Source: an uncultured Clostridia bacterium (GTDB lineage: Bacteria > Bacillota > Clostridia > Christensenellales > Borkfalkiaceae). Taken from it: a DNA stretch of 41,922 bases. This document shows positions 35,348 to 41,922 of this stretch, in pieces. The translations under genes and the position numbers were made by a program. Position 1 is the stretch's first letter. The number at the start of each line of letters is the position of its first letter. The stretch covers positions 98,393-140,314 of the forward strand of contig CANQTD010000001.1 in assembly GCA_947626685.1 (NCBI GenBank). Reading direction: 5' to 3'. The notes beneath the pieces were generated by a model that was not told the DNA's origin, ran no database searches, and was given only the letters and a program-made list of their open reading frames with translations.

Positions 35348-35599
35348 ATGGTCACCTATTCCACAAAGGGAACTTGTTCCAAGCAGATCGTCTTTGAACT
35401 GGACGGGGAAAACCGCATCCACGGTGTGAAATTCATCGGCGGATGCAGCGGCAACCTGCAGGGGATCTCCCGTCTCGTAGAGGGAAAGACGCCCGACGAG
35501 ATCGTGCCCCTCTTGCGCGGGATCCGCTGCAAACAGAACACCTCGTGCCCCGATCAGCTCGCGCAGGCGCTCACGCCCTATATGACGGGCAAAAAATAA
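35348..35599 (+). CDS. TSCPD domain protein, TIGR03905 type
   Basis: An 83-residue stand-alone TSCPD domain, as also found at the C-terminus of some ribonucleotide reductases. Four cysteines (C10, the one in IGGCSGN, the one in GIRCKQ and that in TSCPDQLAQAL) are suited to bind metal. The family has no assigned function. A clear AGGAG ribosome site lies in the 13-base gap after DUF4364. A bidirectional terminator follows at 35664-35702. Confidence 0.88.
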   Translation: MVTYSTKGTCSKQIVFELDGENRIHGVKFIGGCSGNLQGISRLVEGKTPDEIVPLLRGIRCKQNTSCPDQLAQALTPYMTGKK

Positions 35600-35663
35600 A
35601 TCCCGCGGCAATGCCGGGATCTTCCTGCGCGCGTCTTTTTTGCGCAGGGGAAGCGATGATACC

Positions 35664-35702
35664 AAAAAACCTCCGCGGAATTGCTCTCCGCGGAGGTTTT
35701 TT
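35664..35702. terminator. Bidirectional intrinsic terminator
   Basis: A perfect 16-bp inverted repeat (35664-35679 and 35687-35702) with a 7-base loop; the arms end in A6 and T6, so it serves both the plus-strand TSCPD transcript and the minus-strand serine dehydratase. It overlaps the dehydratase stop codon by one base. Confidence 0.93.
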
Positions 35703-36910
35703 CAGTCGCATGCCCGATAGTAGGCGGCGAGTCCCCCTTCCGAAGTCTCGCGGTAGCGGGCGGACATGTCCTTGCCCGTCTCGTACATCGTTTTCACGAC
35801 GGTATCAAAGGAGATCTTGCGGGTCCCCGAGAGCACTCTCGAGAGCTCCGCGGCGACGAGCGCGTGCTGTGCGGCGACCGCATTTCGCTCGATGCAGGGG
35901 ATCTGCACATACCCGCCGACAGGGTCGCAGGTGAGGCCGAGCTGGTGTTCGAGCGCGATCTCCGCGGCGTATTCGATCTCCCCGAGCGGCCTGCCGAACA
36001 GACGGGCGACCGCGGCGGCCGCCATCGACGTCGCAGTCCCGACCTCCGCCTGACAGCCCGCCTCCGCGCCGCTGATCGAGGCGTTTTGTTTGACGGTGAG
36101 CCCGACGAGCCCCGCCGTCGCGAGCGCGGCCGCAACGCGCTTTTCCGAAAAGTCATGCCTGCTCGTCATATAGTAGATGACCGCGGGAAGGATGCCGCTC
36201 GAACCGCATGTGGGCGCGGTGACGATCTCCCCTCCGCTCGCGTTTTCCTCCGCCGTCGCGAAGGCATAGGCGCAGAGAAGCCTCTTTTCGCGCGCCTCGG
36301 GTTCTTCCCCCTCAAAGCCCGCGTCAAAAAGCGTCTTGGCCTTCCGCACGACTTTCAGGCTGCCCGGGAGCACCCCTTCCGCGGCGAGCCCGCGGCGGAT
36401 CGTGCTCCGCATGGCCGACCAGATGTGGAGCAGAAAGTCGAACATCTCCGCGCCCTCGAAATCGTAGACGACCTGTTCCATCGTGCAATTTTTTTCGCGG
36501 CAGTAGCCGAGGATCTCGTTGAAATCGCGGAAGGGATAGACGTGCCGCACCGCAGCAGCCTCCTCCCCCTCTTTGCGGACGGCGCCGCCTCCGACCGAGA
36601 GATACGTCTGCTTGCCGAACAGCACGCCGACGTCGTTATACGCTTCGAGGCGGAGCGTGTTCGGGTGGGGGAGATCTTTTTCCTCCCTGTCGAATACGAT
36701 GCCGCACGGCTTGGGCGCGAACGTCTTGACGATGATCTCGTCGGTGAGGTGCCCCTTCCCCGTGAGCGCGAGGGAGCCGAACAGCACGGCGCGGAACCGC
36801 GCCGCACCGGGATATTGGCGCATGAAGTCCTTCACCGCGCACTCGGGCCCCATCGTGTGCGAGCTCGACGGTCCCCTGCCGGTCTTATATAATTCTCTCA
36901 AAGATTCCAT
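35702..36910 (-). CDS. sdaA: L-serine dehydratase, single-chain iron-sulfur type
   Basis: Deaminates L-serine to pyruvate. The 402 residues have the SSSHTMGP substrate motif (15-22), the TAPTCGSSG catalytic segment (231-239) and three [4Fe-4S] cysteines, C286, C328 and C339, with the family spacing C-x41-C-x10-C. The beta and alpha portions are fused in one chain, as in E. coli SdaA, instead of the split SdaAA/SdaAB of Bacillus and many Clostridia. A GGAG ribosome site is 7 bases before the ATG. The cluster is oxygen-sensitive, consistent with an anaerobe. It is transcribed alone and ends in the bidirectional terminator. Confidence 0.95.
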   Translation of the reverse strand: MESLRELYKTGRGPSSSHTMGPECAVKDFMRQYPGAARFRAVLFGSLALTGKGHLTDEIIVKTFAPKPCGIVFDREEKDLPHPNTLRLEAYNDVGVLFGKQTYLSVGGGAVRKEGEEAAAVRHVYPFRDFNEILGYCREKNCTMEQVVYDFEGAEMFDFLLHIWSAMRSTIRRGLAAEGVLPGSLKVVRKAKTLFDAGFEGEEPEAREKRLLCAYAFATAEENASGGEIVTAPTCGSSGILPAVIYYMTSRHDFSEKRVAAALATAGLVGLTVKQNASISGAEAGCQAEVGTATSMAAAAVARLFGRPLGEIEYAAEIALEHQLGLTCDPVGGYVQIPCIERNAVAAQHALVAAELSRVLSGTRKISFDTVVKTMYETGKDMSARYRETSEGGLAAYYRACD

Positions 36911-36959
36911 ACTCGTTCTCCCCCTTTGCCGCGGCGGATCCCGCTATTTTTCCGTAAAA

Positions 36960-36974
36960 TACGCATACTGCGTA
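36960..36974. promoter_or_regulatory. Inverted repeat in the sdaA/DUF1294 divergent region
   Basis: TACGCA-tac-TGCGTA, a perfect 6-bp inverted repeat with a 3-base centre, lies between the divergent serine dehydratase and small membrane protein genes and covers a CATACT -10-like box. Operator-like, but no regulator is identified. Confidence 0.3.
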
Positions 36975-36978
36975 CGGT

Positions 36979-37269
36979 ATGACCTTTCTCTATGTACTGC
37001 TGACCGTCTATATCATCGCCGTCAATTTTTACGGCTACCGCTTTGTCAAACTTCAACGGGACAATGCGGACGCGGGCGAACCCACGGGCGGCGACGGAAA
37101 GCTCTTTCTCGCCGCATTCCTCGGGGGCGCAATCGCCGTGTATGCGAGCATGTTCGCCATGCGTTACCGCCTCACCAGCCTCCTGCTCATGGTGGCGATG
37201 CCCCTTCTCGCCGTGTTCAACGTCTGGTGCTTCTATATGGGATACCGCAGCATCTGGCTGTTCCTGTAA
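36979..37269 (+). CDS. Small membrane protein, DUF1294-like
   Basis: A 96-residue protein with predicted membrane helices at about 2-20, 41-60 and 66-92. The GKLFLAAFLGGAIAVYASM stretch followed by a basic residue pair resembles the DUF1294 family (GG-A-G-Y-x-x-M), which is typically about this length. No ribosome site precedes the ATG; a weak CATACT box ends 9 bases before it, the same distance as in the likely leaderless genes of this window. It is convergent with the HAD gene, with one base between stop codons. Function unknown. Confidence 0.65.
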   Translation: MTFLYVLLTVYIIAVNFYGYRFVKLQRDNADAGEPTGGDGKLFLAAFLGGAIAVYASMFAMRYRLTSLLLMVAMPLLAVFNVWCFYMGYRSIWLFL

Positions 37270-37270
37270 G

Positions 37271-38092
37271 TTAAGGGCGGAAATTGCTTTCCAGCCACTT
37301 CGTGACGCCGTCCTCCTCGCAGTAGCCGATCACGCCCGTCGCCTTTTCTTTGAGCCAGAGGTCGGCGTTCATCACCGCGTATTTCTCCTCGCACACGTCG
37401 AACATATCGGAGTCGTTGGAAGTATCGCCGAAGCAGACGACCCTCTCGCTCCCCAAATATCCGCGCAGAAACTTCACGCCGTTCGCCTTCGTCGCCTCGC
37501 GCGGGGAGATCTCCATCCAAAAGTCGTTCTGATACGTCTCCTGATGAAAGATGCAGATGAAGCGGCGGTCGTATTTGAGGACGTTCCAAGCGTTTTCGAG
37601 CTGTTCGCGCGGGCCGATGCACTTAAAGTAAAATACATAGCCCCCGAGCAGATCTTCCTCCGTAGTCGCGGGGAGCAGCCTGCCGTCCCCCCGTCTCCGC
37701 CAGAGATAGCGGCGTACGCCGTCCGTCTCGTGATTCTTATCCCAGACAAGGCGTTCCCGCCCCTCCGTCGCGGCGAACACGATGGAAGCGATCCCGTATT
37801 CGCGGAGAACTGACAAGACATACGCTTTTTGGTCGTCTTGAAAGACAACGCAACGCAGCGTTTCGCCCGTGGCATAGTTGTAGATGAGGCCGCCGTTGTA
37901 GAGGATGGCGGGCATGCGGAGATCGAGCCCCTCCACCGCACGGTACGCGCTCGACGCCGAACGTGCCGTGGCGAACGTGAAAGGCATGCCCTCCCCGATG
38001 AGACGGTTGAGCCGTTCCCTGCTGTATGCGGATATCTTTTCGGCGCTTGTGAGGAGCGTCCCGTCCAAGTCGGTCACATAAAGCGTTTTCAT
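37271..38092 (-). CDS. HAD-superfamily phosphatase, Cof type (IIB)
   Basis: A 273-residue sugar-phosphate/flavin-type phosphatase. Motif I is VTDLDGTL with D8 and D10; motif II is ATARS; motif III lysine and motif IV GDTSNDSDMF lie near the C-terminus, with the large C2B cap between about 80 and 190. I chose the ATG at 38092 because it puts motif I in the usual place; an ATG at 38119 would add nine charged residues. A mini-frame of 11 codons starting near 38122 ends with its TGA overlapping this ATG and could couple translation. Two tandem promoters lie upstream. Substrate unknown. Confidence 0.9.
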   Translation of the reverse strand: MKTLYVTDLDGTLLTSAEKISAYSRERLNRLIGEGMPFTFATARSASSAYRAVEGLDLRMPAILYNGGLIYNYATGETLRCVVFQDDQKAYVLSVLREYGIASIVFAATEGRERLVWDKNHETDGVRRYLWRRRGDGRLLPATTEEDLLGGYVFYFKCIGPREQLENAWNVLKYDRRFICIFHQETYQNDFWMEISPREATKANGVKFLRGYLGSERVVCFGDTSNDSDMFDVCEEKYAVMNADLWLKEKATGVIGYCEEDGVTKWLESNFRP

Positions 38093-38135
38093 GTCGATCC
38101 GTCGGTCCTCTTCTTCCATATCATGATTATACCGT

Positions 38136-38164
38136 ATTATAGCACGGCATGCACACTTTTTCAA
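38136..38164 (-). promoter_or_regulatory. Downstream promoter (P2) of the HAD gene
   Basis: On the minus strand TTGAAA (38159-38164) and a perfect TATAAT (38136-38141) are 17 bases apart. A second TATAAT copy sits just downstream without a matching -35 box. Confidence 0.8.
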
Positions 38165-38168
38165 GAAA

Positions 38169-38198
38169 ATTATACCGCACGGAAGAGGAAATTGTCAA
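38169..38198 (-). promoter_or_regulatory. Upstream promoter (P1) of the HAD gene
   Basis: On the minus strand a perfect TTGACA (38193-38198) and a perfect TATAAT (38169-38174) are 18 bases apart, 33 bases upstream of P2. The expected P1 start falls in the -35 box of P2. Confidence 0.8.
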
Positions 38199-38293
38199 GA
38201 GGGGAAAGAAAAACAACCAATAAAAATCCGCCATCCCGCAGCGTATTTCGTGGAAAGTTCCGCAGGGGGCGTTTTTTTCATGCGCGCCGCGGC

Positions 38294-40684
38294 TCACGGC
38301 TTTTTCTTCAGCCGCTGCGAAGCCTTGACGGAAAAGAAGTTTTCCCACGGGTCGGGCAGTGCGAGGCGGCGGAGCGCGCTGCGCACGTTGACGGAGGCGG
38401 GAGCGATCTTCGGAAGTTCCTCCCACGAAATGGGCGTGGAGACGGGCGCGCCCGCTCTTGCGCGGACGCTGTACGGCGCGACGCTCGTCGACCCGGGGCT
38501 GTTGCGCTGCCAATCGATAAAGATCTTTCCCTCGCGGGCTTTCTTGGACATGGTGGCCGTGTAACGCGTCGGAAAGCTGTTTTGCATGAGTTCGGCAACC
38601 CCTTTCGCGAAGTCGCGGAAACTCTCGGCGTCCACGCCCGAACGGAGAGGAACGACGATATGATACCCCTTCCCACCGCTCGTTTTCAGAAAGGAGACGA
38701 GGCCGAGCCCGTCGAGCACGGTTCTAAGTTCCCTCGCGCCGCGGCGCACTTCGGCAAGCGGCAATCCCTCGTCGGGGTCGAGATCGAACACCAAAGTATC
38801 GGGACGGCCGCGGGAGACGCGTTTACTGCCCCATACATGGAATTCGACCGCGTTGTATTGCGCGAGCGCGACGATCCCCTTTGCGTTTTTGACGTAGAAA
38901 TACGCCTCTTCCCCATCGCCATCGCTCTTGCCCACACCCGCAAATTCCCCGTCGAGATGGCGGCGGAAGAACTGCTCCCCTCCGATTCCCGAGGGACAGC
39001 ACACAAGGCTCAACAGCCTGTCTTTGATATGGGGAAGCATGCGGGGCGCGACGGCGGAATAGTACTCCGCAAGACCGAGCTTGGTGAGCACGGGGCGGGT
39101 GAAAAGACGTTTTTCGGGATGGGTGATTGCGACGCCGAGCACTTCCGTCTCTCCGCGCGCGGACGTTGCTCTTTTAGACGACGCTTTGGGTCTCGCAGGA
39201 CTTTCGACCGTCTCTTTCGCCTGTTTATCGCGCCGCAATCCCTTAAAACTCGGCTGGCGGAGCAGCCCTCCCGCCGTGACTTCCGCATACTCGATCTGGG
39301 CGATCAAGACGGGATCCAACCATACCATGTCCGCGTTCTCTGCCTTCGGAGGACTTTGAAAAGGAGACGTTTTGCGGATGAGCGGGGCAAGCTCTGTGAG
39401 GAGGGCGCGGCGGGAATCTTCGCTGAACCCCGTGCCCACTTTGCCCGCATATCTCAGCTCACCCTCTTCGTAATATCCGACGAGCAGCGATCTGAGCCCA
39501 CCCGTCTGTGAACGCACAAAGCCGCCGATGACGAACTCCTGCCCGCCGCGGAATTTGAGTTTGAGCCAATCCCCGTTCTTGCCCGCCCTGTACGGTGAAT
39601 CGGCGCGCTTGATCACGATCCCCTCCATACCTTTTTTTTCGAGCGATTGCAGTTCCCGCTTCGTCATTTTTTCGGTATGGACGCTGTACGAAAGGATGGA
39701 CGGCGCGTCTTTGAGAAGCGCGCGCAATTTTTCCTTCCGCTCGGTAAGGGTGCGGGCGCGCAGATCTTCACCGTCGAGTGCGAGTAGGTCAAAGAGAACA
39801 TAGACGAGCCCGTTTCCCCCTCTCTTCGCATACGTTTGCAATGCGCCGAAGTCGGAGATCCCCCTCTCGTTTACGACGACCATCTCGCCGTCGAGGACCG
39901 CCGCTCTTCCGTTGACCGCTTCCGAGACCGCCTCCGCAGCCGCGGAAAACGTCTGCGTGCAGTCGAGACCGTTCCTCGAAAGCAGCCTCGTTTTGCCGTT
40001 TTCGGAGAAGGCGACAACACGGTGCCCGTCATATTTGAGCTCATACACCCACCCCATGTCCGAAGGAAGGCTCTCCGTAAGGCGTGCGAGCATGACTTCC
40101 GCCCGCCCGAACGGATTTGTTCGGCCCGCCCGTTCGATCTCCGCCATCGTCCTGCCCGAGCGGACGCTCCGCGTAAATTTTGAGATCCCCGCACTGCGTT
40201 TTTCGTATCCGTCGCGCTCCTTGATGAGCAGCCACGGGTCCCCCTGTCCGCCTTCGCTCTTCATGCGGACAAGCGCCCAATCCCCTTTCAGCCGCCCGCC
40301 GTGGAGCGTAAATTTGAGAGAACCTGCACGGAGCCCCTCGTCGGGGTCGGTGCGGGGCGACCATGTCCCCTCGTCCCACAGCATGACGGTGCCGCCGCCG
40401 TACTGCCCTTTGGGGATGATCCCCTCAAAGTCCATGTAATCGACGGGATGATCCTCCACGCGCATGGCGAGCCTCTTGTCCTTTGTGTCAAAGGAAGGGC
40501 CTTTGGGGATCGCCCAGCTGAGTGCAACGCCGCCGGATTCGAGCCGAAGATCGAAATGTTCGGCGCGCGCCGCATGTCTCTGCACGCAAAAGCGGAGGCT
40601 ATCTTTCGAATGTTCTATGCTGCCCGCAGGTTCGTTCGTGACGCTGAAATCGCGCTTTTCACGGTATCGTTTGAGATCTTTCAT
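38294..40684 (-). CDS. ligD: ATP-dependent DNA ligase LigD (phosphoesterase-ligase-polymerase)
   Basis: End-processing and sealing enzyme of bacterial non-homologous end joining. The 796 residues run in the order 3'-phosphoesterase (about 10-165, with RHAARAEHFDLRLE and the EGIIPKGQYGGG motif), ATP-dependent ligase (nucleotidyl lysine K217 in ELKYDG, OB-fold after about 400) and primase-polymerase (about 525-790, catalytic D634 and D636 in FDLDPDEG). This is the Pseudomonas order, not the mycobacterial one. I start at the ATG 40684, giving the usual KRYREKRDFSVTNEPAG N-terminus; the open frame beyond it runs into the divergent Ku gene and is not coding. No good ribosome site is seen. An E. 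coli-type strong terminator is not evident at its 3' end. Confidence 0.95.
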   Translation of the reverse strand: MKDLKRYREKRDFSVTNEPAGSIEHSKDSLRFCVQRHAARAEHFDLRLESGGVALSWAIPKGPSFDTKDKRLAMRVEDHPVDYMDFEGIIPKGQYGGGTVMLWDEGTWSPRTDPDEGLRAGSLKFTLHGGRLKGDWALVRMKSEGGQGDPWLLIKERDGYEKRSAGISKFTRSVRSGRTMAEIERAGRTNPFGRAEVMLARLTESLPSDMGWVYELKYDGHRVVAFSENGKTRLLSRNGLDCTQTFSAAAEAVSEAVNGRAAVLDGEMVVVNERGISDFGALQTYAKRGGNGLVYVLFDLLALDGEDLRARTLTERKEKLRALLKDAPSILSYSVHTEKMTKRELQSLEKKGMEGIVIKRADSPYRAGKNGDWLKLKFRGGQEFVIGGFVRSQTGGLRSLLVGYYEEGELRYAGKVGTGFSEDSRRALLTELAPLIRKTSPFQSPPKAENADMVWLDPVLIAQIEYAEVTAGGLLRQPSFKGLRRDKQAKETVESPARPKASSKRATSARGETEVLGVAITHPEKRLFTRPVLTKLGLAEYYSAVAPRMLPHIKDRLLSLVCCPSGIGGEQFFRRHLDGEFAGVGKSDGDGEEAYFYVKNAKGIVALAQYNAVEFHVWGSKRVSRGRPDTLVFDLDPDEGLPLAEVRRGARELRTVLDGLGLVSFLKTSGGKGYHIVVPLRSGVDAESFRDFAKGVAELMQNSFPTRYTATMSKKAREGKIFIDWQRNSPGSTSVAPYSVRARAGAPVSTPISWEELPKIAPASVNVRSALRRLALPDPWENFFSVKASQRLKKKP

Positions 40685-40762
40685 ACCGTCAGCATATGGA
40701 ATCCGACGATTTTTAACCGCCCTGTCCGCATAGTCCGCGCGCGATTGCGAAAAATGACGGGT

Positions 40763-41575
40763 ATGGCAGTCATTCAGAAGGGCGCGATCTCGTTCGGCCT
40801 CGTGTATATCCCCGTCAGTCTCTACACCGCTACGCAGGACAGCGACATCAGTTTCAACCAGCTCCATAAGGCGGACAAATCGCGCATCCGCTACAAAAAA
40901 GTTTGCGCGCACTGCGGCAAGGAAGTCGAGGCGAAAGACATCGTGCGCGGTTTTCAGTACGCAAAGGACGAATACGTCGTCATTACGGACGAGGAGATCG
41001 AAGCGATCAAGACGGAGAAGGACCGCACGATCACGATCATGAGCTTTGCCGCGCTCGACGAGATCAGCCCCGTGTACTACGACAAGGCGTATTACGTCGT
41101 CCCCCAAAAGGGCGGCGGGAAGGCGCTCGAACTGCTTCGCCGCGCCATGCTCGAAACAAAGCGCGCCGCGCTCGGGAAAACGGTTTTCGGCAACTCCGAG
41201 AAACTGCTCGTCATCATTCCGCGAGAGGACGGCATGCTCATACAGACCCTCCTCTTCGAGGCGGATATCAAGGACGTCCCCGTGGACTATGAGCGGCCGA
41301 ACGTCACGGAGGCGGAACTCGACATGGCGGAAAAACTCATCCGCGGCATGGAGGAGCCCTTCGCACCCCAAAAATATAAGGACGAATTTCAGGAAAAACT
41401 CAAAAAACTCATCGCGGACAAGATCTCGGGCAAGGCCGTGACCAAGCCGAAAGAAGAGAGCCCCGGGCTCATCATCGACCTCATGGAAGCGCTCAAAGCA
41501 AGCGTCAAAAGCACGCAAAAGAAGGCGCAAAAGCCTGTTCGGAGCAACGCGGCGAGAAAGAAACGGGAGGCGTGA
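40763..41575 (+). CDS. ku: Ku-type DNA end-binding protein
   Basis: Homodimeric ring that loads on double-strand DNA ends and recruits LigD. The 270 residues begin with the family hallmark MAVIQKGAISFGLVYIP and contain CAHCGKEV, a small cysteine pair, the YYDKAYYVVPQKGG core and a lysine-rich C-terminal tail (from about 240) of the sort that binds DNA. An ATG nine bases earlier (40754) is possible; I prefer 40763 from family alignment. Neither has a clear ribosome site. It is divergent from ligD with about 78 bases between, so both may share control, though no clear promoter box is visible there. Ku and LigD together form a minimal end-joining pair. Confidence 0.94.
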   Translation: MAVIQKGAISFGLVYIPVSLYTATQDSDISFNQLHKADKSRIRYKKVCAHCGKEVEAKDIVRGFQYAKDEYVVITDEEIEAIKTEKDRTITIMSFAALDEISPVYYDKAYYVVPQKGGGKALELLRRAMLETKRAALGKTVFGNSEKLLVIIPREDGMLIQTLLFEADIKDVPVDYERPNVTEAELDMAEKLIRGMEEPFAPQKYKDEFQEKLKKLIADKISGKAVTKPKEESPGLIIDLMEALKASVKSTQKKAQKPVRSNAARKKREA

Positions 41576-41682
41576 ATCGCCCTGCGCGCACGGCCCGCTT
41601 TCTTCCCCGTTGAAAGCCGAGACGAAAAGTTGCGGACGCGCAAAAAAATTCCGAAAAAAATCGGAAATGACCACGAAAACGT

Positions 41683-41711
41683 TTGACATAATTTAGAAAC
41701 TTTGATAGAAT
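41683..41711 (+). promoter_or_regulatory. Promoter of the tRNA-Gly/tRNA-Arg transcript
   Basis: TTGACA (41683-41688) and TAGAAT (41706-41711) are 17 bases apart, with an extended -10 TG, about 21 bases before tRNA-Gly. Upstream, a 6-bp hairpin TTCCGA/TCGGAA (41649-41666) in an A-rich setting may end the Ku transcript. Nothing else is visible between 41576 and 41732. Confidence 0.88.
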
Positions 41712-41732
41712 GTACAAGCGTTGAGAGCGACT

Positions 41733-41806
41733 GCGGGTGTAGTTCAGCGGTAGAATCCCAGCCTTCCAAGCTGGTCGCGTGGGTTCGACTCCCATCACCC
41801 GCTCCA
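41733..41806 (+). tRNA. tRNA-Gly (anticodon UCC)
   Basis: A full cloverleaf: acceptor GCGGGTG/CACCCGC, anticodon stem CCAGC/GCTGG with loop CTTCCAA (anticodon TCC at 41765-41767), T-loop GTTCGAC and encoded CCA (41804-41806). Confidence 0.97.
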
Positions 41807-41850
41807 TCCGCGAGTCTGAGAAAAAGAACCTCCAATGCAAATTCGGGTAT

Positions 41851-41922
<72 letters not shown>

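Noticed and set aside
39058..39075. A fourth copy of the GCAGAGTAYTRTG motif in ligD
   Set aside because: The sequence there is GCGGAGTACTATT with normal G+C-rich codons around it; the shared A-E-Y-Y peptide explains the likeness.
40685..41689. N-terminal extension of the ligD frame to 1131 codons
   Set aside because: The extra residues are antisense to Ku and to the divergent promoter region; the LigD family N-terminus begins at 40684.

Overview
The window is a gene-dense (about 58-60% G+C by eye), low-mobility chromosomal stretch from an anaerobic Clostridia-type Bacillota. The main pointers are LL-diaminopimelate aminotransferase (DapL), an NfnAB electron-bifurcating transhydrogenase pair, a single-subunit iron-sulfur L-serine dehydratase, DUF4364 and TSCPD small proteins, consensus TTGACA/TATAAT promoters and AGGAGG-type ribosome sites. 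A gut Christensenellales-like lineage is a guess only. No phage, IS transposase, CRISPR array or rRNA was found.

Layout. 1-2.0 kb: miaB and a sirtuin, translationally coupled on the minus strand. 2.1-4.3 kb: a class A penicillin-binding protein on the plus strand. 4.3-18.7 kb: one long minus-strand run, argG-argC-argJ-argB-argD-argF-carA-carB/dapF-(membrane protein)-nifS-thiI, with 4-base stop/start overlaps at most joints. It makes citrulline/argininosuccinate and carbamoyl phosphate, followed by sulfur transfer for tRNA thiolation. 18.9-22.7 kb: acyl-ACP thioesterase, a CwlD-like amidase and NfnBA. 22.8-24.5 kb: DegV and a nitrilase-fold protein lacking its catalytic residues. 24.5-24.97 kb: a cluster of short palindromic intergenic repeats. 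24.98-31.9 kb: the operon purA-dapF-pyrG-dapL-malQ-mscL, with a consensus promoter at one end and an intrinsic terminator at the other. 32.2-38.1 kb: small housekeeping and unknown genes (two NUDIX hydrolases, a 60-residue repeat protein, a Crh-like HPr, DUF4364, TSCPD, serine dehydratase, a HAD phosphatase). 38.3-41.6 kb: divergent LigD and Ku, a bacterial end-joining system. 41.7 kb to the end: tRNA-Gly(UCC) and a tRNA-Arg(UCU) cut by the window edge.

The most notable feature is a single 1351-residue reading frame joining a complete carbamoyl phosphate synthase large subunit to a complete DapF-like domain. That domain keeps the diaminopimelate-binding residues, but the first of the two catalytic cysteines is alanine (GCG codon at 7823-7825). 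A normal two-cysteine DapF sits elsewhere in the window beside dapL and pyrG. This makes the fused domain a candidate ligand sensor or partner subunit rather than an enzyme. A second theme is start-site architecture: at least two genes (thioesterase, nfnA) have near-perfect promoters whose -10 box lies exactly 9 nt from the ATG, implying leaderless mRNAs. Others in the window use strong Shine-Dalgarno sites.
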